Shown here piece by piece: positions 9,546 to 19,495 of a stretch of DNA of 64,000 nt. Numbering within the stretch: position 1 is the first letter of the stretch; the number at the start of each line of letters is the position of its first letter. The stretch is from Methanobacterium bryantii (GTDB taxonomy: Archaea > Methanobacteriota > Methanobacteria > Methanobacteriales > Methanobacteriaceae), in NCBI RefSeq assembly GCF_002287175.1, contig NZ_LMVM01000001.1:310001-374000 (forward strand). The letters run 5' to 3'. The notes below the pieces were generated by a model, which had not been told where the DNA came from, made no database searches, and saw only the letters and a list, made by a program, of their open reading frames with translations. Both the position numbers and the translations under genes were made by a program.

Positions 9546-10259
9546 TTTTGAGGTCAATAGAGCTTCTTCAAAGTCAATTTTACCTTTATACAATGCAGAA
9601 CCTATTACCGCACCATATACGTCTGTAAGGCTCAGTTTTTTAATATCATCTATTGAAGTAACTCCGCCTGAGTAAATAATGGGTATATTCACCTCATCTA
9701 ACAATTCGATTAATGGCGCAGTGTCAAATCCATTAAGAAGACCTTCATAGTCCACATTAGTGAATAGAATACCTCCAGCTCCCTTTTTTTCAAATATTTT
9801 TCCAAATTCAGGTGCGCTTTTTTCGGTTTTTTCGGTCCAGCCTTTTACCACAACTTTGGAATCTTTACTGTCTAGAGCAATTATTATTCTTTCACTACCA
9901 AATTCACCAGAAAGTTCTGCAACGTTTTCGGGATTTTCTATTGCCATAGTACCTAAAATGACTTTATCCACACCCATTTTAAGTAATTCCGCAGCATCTT
10001 CTTTTGTCCTTATACCTCCTCCGAGCTGAACTGGAATTGAGACTGCATTTATGATCTCTTTTATTACATCGACATTCTTTTCTTTATCTCCGAAGGCGCC
10101 ATCTAAATTAATAATGTGCAAAATACTGGCGCCTTTTTTTTCCCATTCCTTCGCAACTTCGGCAGGGTTTTCAATGATTACCTGTTCAGTTCCAGGCTTC
10201 CCTTGAACTAATTGAACACATTTTCCATCTTTAATATCCACAGCAGGAATTATTAACAT
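9540..10259 (-). CDS. hisA: Phosphoribosylformimino-5-aminoimidazole carboxamide ribotide isomerase (histidine biosynthesis)
   Basis: Catalyses the Amadori isomerisation of ProFAR to PRFAR, the fourth step of histidine biosynthesis. The 239-residue (beta/alpha)8 barrel begins LIIPAVDIKDGKCVQL, with the catalytic Asp in AVDIKDG; LGGGIRT and YSGGVTS are the two phosphate-binding loops, and the second catalytic Asp is probably in FTNVDYEG. Length is normal for the family. GAGGAG is 4 nt upstream of the ATG. No other his gene is nearby. The last codons (TSKS) overlap the edge of a palindromic repeat. Confidence 0.95.
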   Translation of the reverse strand: MLIIPAVDIKDGKCVQLVQGKPGTEQVIIENPAEVAKEWEKKGASILHIINLDGAFGDKEKNVDVIKEIINAVSIPVQLGGGIRTKEDAAELLKMGVDKVILGTMAIENPENVAELSGEFGSERIIIALDSKDSKVVVKGWTEKTEKSAPEFGKIFEKKGAGGILFTNVDYEGLLNGFDTAPLIELLDEVNIPIIYSGGVTSIDDIKKLSLTDVYGAVIGSALYKGKIDFEEALLTSKS

Positions 10260-10482
10260 ATTACTCCTCTTTACATGTTTAAATAAAAATATGATATATT
10301 GTAGTTTATAATTTTTTTTTTGAAGTTTTTAGAAGATAATAATAATGATCTAATATATACTTTTAAAATAGCCTTGATATCTAAATAAACAAGATATAAA
10401 TTATGATTGAATTTATTATTGAAAATTTGCCTCTTAAGAGGCCAAGGGAGTTAATTTTACCCTTGTTTACAAAAATTACAAT

Positions 10483-10704
10483 TTATTTTGAACTATTTCT
10501 GACTGCAATTCTACTTGTTACCATAGTTTTTGCAGATAAAAGCTTTTTATCTTTTTTATCGCTTTTTTCAATTTCAGACTCTATTTTTTGAAGTAGAGTC
10601 TCTAAATCATCAGCTTTGCAATGATTAACTTCTTCTATGATGTCTTTATATCTATTTTCATCTTTTTTATTTTTATGAGTACTTTGGTTTTTAAATAGTC
10701 CCAT
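10483..10704 (-). CDS. Small hydrophilic protein of unknown function
   Basis: A 73-residue Lys/Glu/Asp-rich protein, probably helical (DDLETLLQKIESEIEKSDKKDKK). No family was recognised. Two ATGs lie close together: AGAGGT abuts the first (10713), while the second (10704), used here, has more normal spacing. There are no membrane segments. Confidence 0.5.
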   Translation of the reverse strand: MGLFKNQSTHKNKKDENRYKDIIEEVNHCKADDLETLLQKIESEIEKSDKKDKKLLSAKTMVTSRIAVRNSSK

Positions 10705-10713
10705 TTCGTTCAT

Positions 10714-11133
10714 ACCTCTATATTTTTTACAATGACTCTGTTTGTTTCATTAAGTATTTAGATTTTTTTGTACGGGGACATAAGATGTAGTGGTAAAAAT
10801 AAATTGGTATTTATCCATGTAAATATTGACATTAAAGTAATATCAGTTATTTAATTTAATTTTTTTATTATGCAGATTTATATTATTTATAGTGAATAAA
10901 CAAATATTTTTGATAACTCTTTATAAGAAATTTGTTTATGTACTTTAAACCTCAAAAAATCAGAGATTTTTGGGTTTTGAAATTTTTTTTTTAAATTTTC
11001 GAATGTTCAGAAAATCTCGATTAACTATCCAAAATTTATAAGTTTAGAAAGTTAATTTATTCACTATAAATTTGTAGTAAATTTTATAAATTTATTATCA
11101 CAAATAATAAGCAGAGATATTACATTTTAATAA
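10714..11133. other. Intergenic region with an isolated mini-palindrome
   Basis: About 420 AT-rich bases. At 10953-10972 there is an inverted repeat, CAAAAAATC-AGA-GATTTTTGG, of the type found in the large arrays. No gene is visible. Confidence 0.5.
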
Positions 11134-11598
11134 TTGATGATTATGTGGGGGTATGGAATTAACTTAAATGGGATTAATATGAAATCTGTGGAAATAACTG
11201 GAAATATGGATTCTAAAAGGAAATTATTAATGGGTTTGTTCTGGACTAACCGTAAGGGTGTAAGAAGTGAAGGCTGTGCTCCATTTTTAATTGAAAAGAT
11301 CGAAACGGAAAATAATACATATATTCCTGATGAGGGTAAATTTCTTAAATTATCTGATGATATTTTAAATGATATTTTAGAAAATATAGACGATAAAAAA
11401 GAAGTTAAATTTGATATTAAGCTTGGGAAAGAAGATATTAAAGCTTCATTTAAAGATAATGTGTTTTCTGTAGATACAACTAAGACTAAAGACCTTGAAG
11501 CTGAAATAATCGAAAAAATAGGGCAAGAAGAAAAAAGAAAGTATCCAAATATCTGTTTTTCATTCCCACCACGTGTTGGAATTCGTAAATATCCTTAA
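11134..11598 (+). CDS. Conserved-looking hypothetical protein
   Basis: About 140-154 residues, no family recognised. The reading is protein-like throughout: GLFWTNRKGVRSEGCAPFLIEKI, an acidic middle and a C terminus ending FSFPPRVGIRKYP. It is soluble, without a signal or membrane segment. The start is uncertain: TTG 11134, ATG 11137 or ATG 11179 are in frame and none has a strong ribosome site. Confidence 0.55.
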   Translation: MMIMWGYGINLNGINMKSVEITGNMDSKRKLLMGLFWTNRKGVRSEGCAPFLIEKIETENNTYIPDEGKFLKLSDDILNDILENIDDKKEVKFDIKLGKEDIKASFKDNVFSVDTTKTKDLEAEIIEKIGQEEKRKYPNICFSFPPRVGIRKYP

Positions 11599-11888
11599 TT
11601 AATTTTTTTTTACTTATTTTAATAGTATTAAATTTTTAATGCTCTTAAATTGCTTTTTAAATTAAGTAATTCTCTATTTTATAGAATAGGTATATGGGAT
11701 ATCATAAGGTTTGTATTAATTATAATTAAATACAATTTTTAAATAAAGACAAAATCATGATCTATTCTTTTCAAAATTCTGTCTAATTACAAGATCAATT
11801 TATATTGAATATGATATAACTGAGAATAATTTTTTGTTGTATCTTGATGCATATATTAAATTAAATAGAACGTTATCTAGGTGAAACA

Positions 11889-12695
11889 ATGAGGAAAGTA
11901 GCTTTAAAAGTAGCGTATATAGGAACTGAATTTCATGGATTTCAAAGACAGCCCGATTTTAAAACAGTAGAGGGCGAACTTATAGATGCTTTAAAGAATG
12001 CTAATTTAATAGATAATCTAAAAGATTCAGGATATGCAATAGCTGGTAGAACTGATAGGGGAGTCCACGCCCTGGGTAATGTAGTTTCATTTAGAACTGA
12101 GGAAGATGTCATAATAAACCAGATCAATGATTTTTTACCTAAAGACATACGAATTTTAGCCAAAGCAGGAGTACGTTTTGGATTTAAGCCAAGGTTTGCA
12201 AAATACAGGCATTACAGGTATACTATTGTAAATAATGATGATCTTAACTTAGATAAAATTAGAGAGGCATCTAAAATTTTCCAAGGCAGCCATGATTTTT
12301 CTAATTTCTCAAAAAGAAGTGAAAGAAATCCTGTAAGGAAAGTAGATAATGTGGAAATAAATGTAAATGATAACCTTTTAATAATTGATGTAATTGGGGA
12401 AAGTTTTCTATGGAATATGGTTCGAAAAATAGCAACTACCCTTTTTTTGGTTGGAACTAGCGAATTGAGCATAGAAAAGCTTCAAACATTTTTTGATCCA
12501 TCAACTACTGCTGCTATTACACCCATGCCTCCAGAAGGGCTTATTCTTATGGATACAATTTATGAAGGAGTGGCCTTCAAATATGATGAATATGCAAAAA
12601 GCAAGTTCTTATCTGCACTTATGGATGAATATACATATAATCAGACTATTGCTGCTGCAGAAAAGATCATGATGGATGAATTAATTGGCCATTAA
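11889..12695 (+). CDS. truA: tRNA pseudouridine(38-40) synthase
   Basis: Converts uridine to pseudouridine in the anticodon arm. The 268-residue protein has the TruA fold, with the catalytic Asp in AGRTDRGVHALGNVV near residue 56, FHGFQRQP near the N terminus, and a second conserved block, FLWNMVRKI, in the C-terminal half. AGGTGAAACA directly precedes the ATG. It is monocistronic in this window. Confidence 0.95.
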   Translation: MRKVALKVAYIGTEFHGFQRQPDFKTVEGELIDALKNANLIDNLKDSGYAIAGRTDRGVHALGNVVSFRTEEDVIINQINDFLPKDIRILAKAGVRFGFKPRFAKYRHYRYTIVNNDDLNLDKIREASKIFQGSHDFSNFSKRSERNPVRKVDNVEINVNDNLLIIDVIGESFLWNMVRKIATTLFLVGTSELSIEKLQTFFDPSTTAAITPMPPEGLILMDTIYEGVAFKYDEYAKSKFLSALMDEYTYNQTIAAAEKIMMDELIGH

Positions 12696-13012
12696 TCAGT
12701 TAAGTTATTACTCTTAATTATAATTTATCCAGAAATTATTGCTTATTAAAAACTGTTATAAATCATTTTAATTTTAATATTATGCTTATTTTAAGCTTAA
12801 AAGTAAATAATAGTATTTAACATATTTTTTTTATCTAAATGTGCATTATTATGCTCTTAATATTGTTAATTCAATAAAATATGTGGATTTATAATGATCA
12901 AACTTGCTTAACAAAAAACGAGATTATAAAAGCTATTATTGTACAATAAACTATATTTTCCTTTTATTTTGAAATACGATAATTATTTAAGTGTTTAATT
13001 AGAATAATAATA
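12696..13012. other. AT-rich intergenic region
   Basis: About 317 bases between truA and the nucleotidyltransferase gene. It probably holds the promoter of the latter; no gene or strong dyad was seen. Confidence 0.5.
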
Positions 13013-14182
13013 ATGGGTGATATTATAAGAACAATAATGATGGCTGGCGGAAAAGGGACAAGATTACGACCCCTAACATTAGTAAGGCCTAAACCAATGA
13101 TACCGTTGGTAAATAAGCCTATTATAGAATATACTGTTAATAAGTTGAAAAAATCTGGATTTAATGATATTATAATGACTTTGAATTATATGTCAACAAA
13201 TATTAAAAAATATTTTAAAGACGGTTCTGAGTTTGGTATGGATATAAGATATTCGGTTGAAAAATGGCCTCTTGGAACTGGAGGAAGTGTTAAAAAGGCA
13301 GAAAAGTATATAGATGATACTTTCATGGTTGTAAGTGGGGATGTGCTCACTGATGTTGATTTTAAAGATGTTGTAAGGTACCATAAAGAAAAAGGGGCAG
13401 TTGCAACAATGGTACTAACTGAAGTTGAAGATCCCACCCATTTTGGAATAGCAGTAATGGATAAGGACCATAAAATAACTGAATACCTTGAAAAACCATC
13501 TCCAGAAGAGGCATTCAGTAACGTTGCAAATACTGGAATTTACATTTTTGAGCCTGAAATATTCGACTTTTTCGATGATAAAGAAAAAGAAGTTGATTTC
13601 TCAAAGGATATTTTCCCTGAAGTAATAAAACAGGATGCAGGAATATATGGGTACGTATTTGATGGTTACTGGAACGATATTGGCAGGCCTGAAACATATC
13701 TTGAAGCTACCTATGATATTTTAGACCAAAAAACACATCAGAACTTCTATAAAACAAAAATGGAAGAGAGTATTGGAAAAATAGGAAATATTTGGGTTGG
13801 AGAAAATGTTTTTATAGATGAAAAAGCCAGGATAGAGGGCCCTGTAGTAATTGGAAACAACTGTACAATTGAGGAAGGATGTAAAATATCCAGGGGAAGC
13901 GTAATAGGAGATAATGTCTCAATTGGAAAGGATGTAAACATCGACGGGGCAGTTCTTTTCCCAAACAGTATAATTGAAGATAATTCTTTCTTAAATGGAT
14001 GTATAATAGATACAAAATGTTTGATTGATAAAAACACCGTTGTAGAAAATGGAGTTGTAACTGGAAGTCTTGTTGAAATTGGAAGAAACAGTATCGTGCG
14101 CTCTTCACGTTCTATAACTAATAATATGAAAATTGTACCAAATTCCATAATTGATTCAGATTATGTGCTGGAGGCCAAATAA
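13013..14182 (+). CDS. Sugar-1-phosphate nucleotidyltransferase with C-terminal left-handed beta-helix
   Basis: Makes an NDP-sugar from a sugar-1-phosphate, feeding glycan synthesis. The N-terminal domain (about 1-235) has the signature MAGGKGTRLRPLT, then RPKPMIPLVNKPIIEY, GTGGS and the metal-binding VSGDVLTD. Residues about 255-385 are hexapeptide repeats (IGNNCTIEEGCKISRG and following), a left-handed beta-helix. The sequence most resembles mannose-1-phosphate guanylyltransferase or GlmU-like archaeal enzymes; the sugar cannot be fixed from sequence. A phosphohexomutase-like gene follows in the same direction, consistent with one pathway. Confidence 0.85.
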   Translation: MGDIIRTIMMAGGKGTRLRPLTLVRPKPMIPLVNKPIIEYTVNKLKKSGFNDIIMTLNYMSTNIKKYFKDGSEFGMDIRYSVEKWPLGTGGSVKKAEKYIDDTFMVVSGDVLTDVDFKDVVRYHKEKGAVATMVLTEVEDPTHFGIAVMDKDHKITEYLEKPSPEEAFSNVANTGIYIFEPEIFDFFDDKEKEVDFSKDIFPEVIKQDAGIYGYVFDGYWNDIGRPETYLEATYDILDQKTHQNFYKTKMEESIGKIGNIWVGENVFIDEKARIEGPVVIGNNCTIEEGCKISRGSVIGDNVSIGKDVNIDGAVLFPNSIIEDNSFLNGCIIDTKCLIDKNTVVENGVVTGSLVEIGRNSIVRSSRSITNNMKIVPNSIIDSDYVLEAK

Positions 14183-14310
14183 TCTACTATATAATTTGCA
14201 TAAAACAAAAAAACTCTTTTAAAATTAGAGGGTTCTTTATTTAAGGAAATAACTCCCTCATTCAAATTATCTAAATGAATTATATGGATAAAATTTCTTT
14301 GGAGATTAAA

Positions 14311-15606
14311 ATGTCATTATATATAAACGAAATTAGGGGAGTTGTAAATTCTGAGATAACCAACGAGTTTGCATCAAATTTGGGTAATATAATTGGAAAT
14401 TTTGTTAGATCTGGAAAAAAAGTGATAGTGGGACGTGATATAAACGATCCATCTCAAATGATCAAGCGGTCCATAACTGCAGGTATACTGGCAGCAGGGA
14501 TCGATGTAATTGATTTTGGTGTTGCACCTATACCTACTGTTCACTATGGTGCAGATCTATATAATACAGACGTTTTTGTTACTGTAACTGCTTCCCATAT
14601 GAACCCTGAAGAAATAGATATTAAAGTCTTCAGCAATCATGAAATACCATTAACTCAAAGGCATGCTGAGAAGGTATCATGGGATAAGGTGGGCCAGCTT
14701 TCATATGTGCATGATTATGTTGATAAATATTTAAATGCAGTGTTAAAAAATACAGAAAAGAAGGTTATAAGCAGCAGGGCACCTAAAGTGGTTATAGACT
14801 GTGCAAATGGTTCAGCGGTACAGTTTTTACCCGAGATTTTAAGCAGATTAGGCTGTGATGTCATACTATTCGGATGCCAGCCCACCAATGTAAGTACTAA
14901 AAAATTTGCAGAACCAACTCCTGAAAGCGTCTCTCTGGTTTCAAACCTTGTAAATGCCGTAGGCGCAGATATGGGAATTGCAATGGATAACGACGGAGAT
15001 AGAGTAATTTTCATTGATGAAAAAGGAAATGTAATAAGGGACCAAACTGTACTTGCAATACTTGCAAGGGAAGCTTTAATTGAAAATCCAGAAGGAACAA
15101 TCGTATCATCAGTTACAGCCTCAATGTCTCTGGATGAAATAGTATCAGATCACGGCAGTAAACTCATAAAAGCACCAATTGATTGTGTTTTAGATGAAAT
15201 AATAAAAAATAAGGCAGTATTCGGTGGAGATGATTCTGGAATGTATGTATTTCCGCAGTTCCAGGAATGCTTTGATGCAATTTTTGCTGCTGTCAAAATG
15301 TTAGAAATAGTTTGCAAGCATAATAAAACATTTTCTACTCTGGTTAATGAAATACCAGAGTATCCCAGAACTGTTTTTTCTGTAGACTGCGAACATGATG
15401 AAAAACAGAAGGTTTTAGAGAATTTAGAAGAAAATTTAAAAGGCACTGGTGAGATTGATACCACTGAAGGAATTAAAATGCAGGAAGAAGATTCTTTTGT
15501 TCTTGTACGTCCTTCCCGGTTTGAACCGCTGCTTCGAGTTTATGTTGAGGCTAAATCTTCAGGTAAACTGCAGAAGTTGAGCCATGACATAAATAAAATG
15601 ATGTAA
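14311..15606 (+). CDS. Phosphohexomutase-like protein (phosphomannomutase/phosphoglucosamine mutase family)
   Basis: The family moves phosphate between C6 and C1 of hexoses. Motifs seen: catalytic Ser loop VTASHMNPEE (the family usually has TASHNP), metal loop MDNDGDRVIF, and sugar loop GGDDSGMY where most members have GEESG. Both changes are conservative but could alter specificity. About 431 residues, slightly short. GGAG is 6 nt before ATG 14311, so this start is preferred over ATG 14275. A weak hairpin (GAGGG 14228-14232 with CCCTC 14255-14259) lies between it and the nucleotidyltransferase gene. Confidence 0.8.
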   Translation: MSLYINEIRGVVNSEITNEFASNLGNIIGNFVRSGKKVIVGRDINDPSQMIKRSITAGILAAGIDVIDFGVAPIPTVHYGADLYNTDVFVTVTASHMNPEEIDIKVFSNHEIPLTQRHAEKVSWDKVGQLSYVHDYVDKYLNAVLKNTEKKVISSRAPKVVIDCANGSAVQFLPEILSRLGCDVILFGCQPTNVSTKKFAEPTPESVSLVSNLVNAVGADMGIAMDNDGDRVIFIDEKGNVIRDQTVLAILAREALIENPEGTIVSSVTASMSLDEIVSDHGSKLIKAPIDCVLDEIIKNKAVFGGDDSGMYVFPQFQECFDAIFAAVKMLEIVCKHNKTFSTLVNEIPEYPRTVFSVDCEHDEKQKVLENLEENLKGTGEIDTTEGIKMQEEDSFVLVRPSRFEPLLRVYVEAKSSGKLQKLSHDINKMM

Positions 15607-15647
15607 TGGTTGATTTAATATTTTTTAGTTTAAATCAGGTGACTTTA

Positions 15648-15977
15648 ATGGAAAAAGTATGTAGTGTTTCGGATGTTCCAGAAGGGACTATGAGGGGTTT
15701 TACTGTTAAGTTAAGGTATCTTCTTCTGGTGAATTTAGGTGGAAAATTTTATGCTATGGATGCTGTGTGTCCTCATATGGGAGGATATCTTCCTATTGGC
15801 AAGTTTGAAAACGGCATTGTAACCTGTCCAGTGCACGGCTCCCAGTACGATGTTAAAACTGGAAAACTCGTTAAAGACGTTCCTGGCTTTTTGAAGATTC
15901 TTACCGGCGGCGGGTCACGTGATTTGAACAGTTATAACGTTGAAGTAGAGGACGGGTCTGTTTTTGTTAAGTTTTAA
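15648..15977 (+). CDS. Rieske-type [2Fe-2S] ferredoxin
   Basis: A small electron carrier or ferredoxin subunit. About 109 residues form a single Rieske domain with the two cluster motifs CPHMGG and CPVHGSQYD, each giving one Cys and one His. There is no membrane anchor, so it is soluble and closer to dioxygenase-type ferredoxins than to bc1 Rieske proteins. GGTGA precedes ATG 15648; an alternative ATG at 15606 overlaps the previous stop (TAATG). It probably shares a transcript with the upstream mutase-like gene. Its partner enzyme is unknown. Confidence 0.85.
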   Translation: MEKVCSVSDVPEGTMRGFTVKLRYLLLVNLGGKFYAMDAVCPHMGGYLPIGKFENGIVTCPVHGSQYDVKTGKLVKDVPGFLKILTGGGSRDLNSYNVEVEDGSVFVKF

Positions 15978-16165
15978 ATTGTAGAATGAATTATAAAACG
16001 TATACCAAGTCTAATGATGGATTTAAATTTGTTTGACGTTTAAAAATAATAGATTTTGAGGGATTTTTCGGAGCCCTCGAAACTCCTTGAATTATTCACA
16101 TTATGCCATAAAACATGGCAAGCCCCAGATATTGAAAAAGCGTTACAAATGCTATATGTGGGAAA

Positions 16166-17548
16166 ATGAAAAGAGAGGAAGTTAAAAATTTAATGTACGA
16201 ACGGTTTATTGAACCTACAAAACTAAAAAAAGATGTTTTTGTGGGAGTAGAACTTGAATTACCCATTATCAACTTAAATAAAATGGCAGTGGATTTAAAA
16301 CTGGTCCATGAATTAACTGTAAAATTTAAAAACTACTTCGACTTCAAAGTAAAAGCCAGAGATGAAAATGATGTAATCTGTGCCCTTGAAGATCATGTGA
16401 CTGGTGACATTTATACTTTTGATTGTTCGTATAACAACCTTGAAATCTCATTTGGAAAAGAAGAAAATTTATACCCTGTTAAAGAACGGTTTGAAGAATA
16501 TTACAAATTTATTCAGGACGTATTGAATAAAGAAAACCATACTTTAACTGGATTAGGTATTAATCCTTATAGAAAATACAACAAACGTCTTCCTGTGCCT
16601 AATGGAAGATACAGAATGCTGTATCATCATCTATGTTTATATAAAAAGTATGGGGATGAAATAAGCTTTCATGATATGCCCGAATTTGGTATGTTTACGA
16701 GCGCATCACAGACCCATGTAGACGTTAATTTTGATAATTTAATACCTGCCCTAAACGCATTTTCCAAGCTTGAGCCAGTAAAAGCTATTCTTTTTTCTAA
16801 CTCCGTGTTAAACGGAGAAAACATGGAACTGGCCTGTAGCCGCGATATGCTGTGGGAAGACAGTATGCACGGGTATAATAAGAAAAACATTGGAATGTTC
16901 GATACCCTACCGCAAAGTACTGGAGAACTTCTTGAATATTTGCTCAGTACAAGCATATACTGTACTGAACAGGAAGGGAAGTACATTAACTTCAAGCCTA
17001 CCGTAGTAACTGAATTTTTCAAAAAAGAGAAAGTAAATGGAGAATACTTTGAAGATGGAAAATATCATGAAATAACCTTTAAACCAAAAAAAGAAGACTT
17101 TAGTTACTTTAGGCCTTTTAAATTTGTAGATTTAACTTTTAGGGGCACAATAGAATTTAGATCGGTTTGCTGCCAGCCGGTTAATGAAACAATGACTGCT
17201 CATGCATTTCACATGGGACTTATAAATCAGGTAGACGAAATAAATCAAATTTTAGATGAGGATACAGTCCTATTTAATAAGCCCTATTCTCTAACTGAGC
17301 TGCGGAAAATCTTTGCAAAATCTTATTTTCCAGAATTTGTAGAAAAAAGTGAACTTAAAAAGCTTTTAATTAAAATTCTGGATTTGGCATCAGAAAGTCT
17401 AAAAGAAAGGGGAAACAAAGAGGAAAAACTATTAAATCCATTGTATAAGCGGGCAAAATCCTTAGAAAACCCTGCTCAAAGACTGATAAAACACCTGAAT
17501 TCTGGAGGGAAAATAGAAGATTTAATCTATGAATATGGAAGGCTCTAG
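16166..17548 (+). CDS. Glutamate-cysteine ligase-like protein
   Basis: Resembles the gamma-glutamylcysteine synthetase (GCS2/GshA) superfamily, which joins glutamate to an amine using ATP. Features: VGVELELP at the N terminus (metal-binding acidic strand), SASQTHVDVNF in the middle, and RGTIEFRSVCCQPVNETM near residue 330, which fits the substrate-binding segment of the family. 460 residues is typical for a single-domain enzyme. Methanogens are not generally known to make glutathione, so the amine substrate may not be cysteine. The ribosome site is weak. The next gene, an M20 peptidase, is separated by a tandem-repeat region. Confidence 0.7.
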   Translation: MKREEVKNLMYERFIEPTKLKKDVFVGVELELPIINLNKMAVDLKLVHELTVKFKNYFDFKVKARDENDVICALEDHVTGDIYTFDCSYNNLEISFGKEENLYPVKERFEEYYKFIQDVLNKENHTLTGLGINPYRKYNKRLPVPNGRYRMLYHHLCLYKKYGDEISFHDMPEFGMFTSASQTHVDVNFDNLIPALNAFSKLEPVKAILFSNSVLNGENMELACSRDMLWEDSMHGYNKKNIGMFDTLPQSTGELLEYLLSTSIYCTEQEGKYINFKPTVVTEFFKKEKVNGEYFEDGKYHEITFKPKKEDFSYFRPFKFVDLTFRGTIEFRSVCCQPVNETMTAHAFHMGLINQVDEINQILDEDTVLFNKPYSLTELRKIFAKSYFPEFVEKSELKKLLIKILDLASESLKERGNKEEKLLNPLYKRAKSLENPAQRLIKHLNSGGKIEDLIYEYGRL

Positions 17549-17556
17549 TTCATATA

Positions 17557-17995
17557 ATTTAATTTTATTAACTTGTTTTCAATAACATATCGCCTGTATT
17601 CTGCCGGATATTATATGATAATTTAGTTGATAGGGGGCTTAATTAACTTTTTTTTCATTTAAACCATAATGTATATAGGCCGATATTTGATTTGTGGTAC
17701 TTTGATTCATGTTGGAACTTTATTAAAGCAGTTTAACTTGTTTTTATTTAAATAGCATATGTATTTTTGGTTGATATTTATGAGGTATCCTGGTTGATAT
17801 TGATAGCTTAATTAAAATGATTTAGCTTGCTTTTTTTTACTTAAATGACATATTATATGCACTTCAGTTGACATTTAATGTATGCCGGTGCTCTAGTTGA
17901 TATTGGTAGCTTAATTAAAACGGTTTAATTTATTTTTACTTAAGTGAAACATGTGTTCTGGAGATTAGTATATGTTATGGTGCTCTATTATAATT
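17557..17995. repeat. Degenerate tandem repeat, about five units of 80-103 bp
   Basis: Units begin near 17557, 17638, 17718, 17807 and 17910. Each starts with a variant of CTTAATTAAA, followed by a T-rich stretch and TTTAAAT/ACTTAA, and ends with a variant of AGTTGATATTGGTAG. The last two full units are the most alike. The repeat occupies most of the 587-bp gap between the ligase-like and peptidase genes; no protein frame runs through it. Confidence 0.65.
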
Positions 17996-18135
17996 TCTAC
18001 AAGCCTAAAATAGGTATATAGTTGTTTAAACTGCTAAAAGTACTTACTAATTTTGATTTTCAAATACCAACAAAAAAGTTTAAATTCACTGCAGTAACAT
18101 TTTACTTAAAAACTTAAACATTTTTTAAGTAACAG

Positions 18136-19257
18136 GTGAAAATTTTGGATAAACAGCGATTACTGGATACATTTTCAGATTTAGTTTCAATTTACAGCCC
18201 TTCCCTTTCAGAAAGACTTGTTTGCGATTATTTAAGTTCTAAGCTTAGTGAATTAGGATTTACTCTTCATGAAGATTTGGTAGGTGAAAAAATTGGGGGA
18301 AACAGCGGTAACTTATATGGATTTTTACCGGGGGACGAATCTTTAGAGCCGCTGCTTTTCTGCGCGCACATGGATACAGTAGAACCTGCCAAAGGAAAAA
18401 AAGCAGTATTCCACGACGACGGGTCAATTACATCAAATGGGGACACTATCTTGGGGTGCGACGCATTATCTGGAGTATCTGCAATTATAGAAGCGGTTAC
18501 AGCAATAAAAGAAGAAAATGTAAATCACAGGCCCATAGAAGTGTTGTTCTGCGTTGCAGAAGAGATATATGGTCTTGGATCGAAGTATTTTGACTATTCC
18601 ATGGTAAAATCAAAGGAATCATACACCCTTGATTTATCTGGAGAAATTGGGGAAGCTGCTTATAAAGCGCCTTCACTACTCACTTTTGATATAATTGTAA
18701 AAGGAAAGTCAGCCCATTCAAATTTTAAGTGTAAAGAAAGTGTTAACGCTGTAATCATCGCTGCAAAAGCACTTGCCCAGATAAAAACGGGCAGGATTAA
18801 TGAAAACTCTACCTGCAACATAGGGCTTATTCAAGGGGGACGTGCCCCAAATATTGTGCCTGATTTATGTGCTGTTAAAGGGGAGATAAGAAGTTACTCT
18901 CATGATGAGACTTTTAGATTATTAGATAAAGTCGTAGAAATATTTTCCAAAGTAACTGAAGAACACGGGGCCAAAATGGAATTTGCACATGAAATCCGCA
19001 TAAGCGCATATGAAACGCCGTTAGACCATCCTGTTATAAAAAGGTTTCAAAATGTATGTAAAAAATTAGATATTCACTGCAGGCTGTGTTCTACACTCGG
19101 CGGCAGCGATAACAACAACATAGAGCAGCACGGTATAAACGGGCTTGTGCTGGCGGCGGCTATGAACGGCTGCCATTCATGTGAAGAGTGCACTTCGGTT
19201 GGGGAACTTGAGAAAATAACAGAAATTACAATGGAATTGATGAAAGGCGAAATTTGA
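18136..19257 (+). CDS. M20-family metallopeptidase (peptidase T-like)
   Basis: A probable cytoplasmic di-zinc aminopeptidase or amidohydrolase. Metal ligands and catalytic residues fit: H and D in CAHMDTV, D in LGCDALSG, the Glu pair in VAEEIYGLGS, a later D in TLDLSGE, and the final His in MNGCHSCEE. The dimerisation (lid) domain is at about 180-290. About 370 residues is typical. GTG 18136 starts the frame; AGGTGA at 18134-18139 could instead serve TTG at 18145, which has better spacing. The substrate is unknown. Confidence 0.8.
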   Translation: MKILDKQRLLDTFSDLVSIYSPSLSERLVCDYLSSKLSELGFTLHEDLVGEKIGGNSGNLYGFLPGDESLEPLLFCAHMDTVEPAKGKKAVFHDDGSITSNGDTILGCDALSGVSAIIEAVTAIKEENVNHRPIEVLFCVAEEIYGLGSKYFDYSMVKSKESYTLDLSGEIGEAAYKAPSLLTFDIIVKGKSAHSNFKCKESVNAVIIAAKALAQIKTGRINENSTCNIGLIQGGRAPNIVPDLCAVKGEIRSYSHDETFRLLDKVVEIFSKVTEEHGAKMEFAHEIRISAYETPLDHPVIKRFQNVCKKLDIHCRLCSTLGGSDNNNIEQHGINGLVLAAAMNGCHSCEECTSVGELEKITEITMELMKGEI

Positions 19258-19495
19258 AATGCATTTAGGTTGTAAAGTTAATTGGAGATCGGAGTCATCT
19301 CTAAGATTATGGTTTTAAAGAAAAAAAGGGAAATTGAAGAAGCTTTAATTTTTAATTAAATTTTCTTCCTTAATTTTACTATTTTTAGTTATATGATCAT
19401 TAAACGTTGATATGTTTAGCCACATGGCCGCTATATCTGATTTGTAGTGACATGGCCAATCTGAAATGAGCAGAAAGATAGGATATCCAATACAA

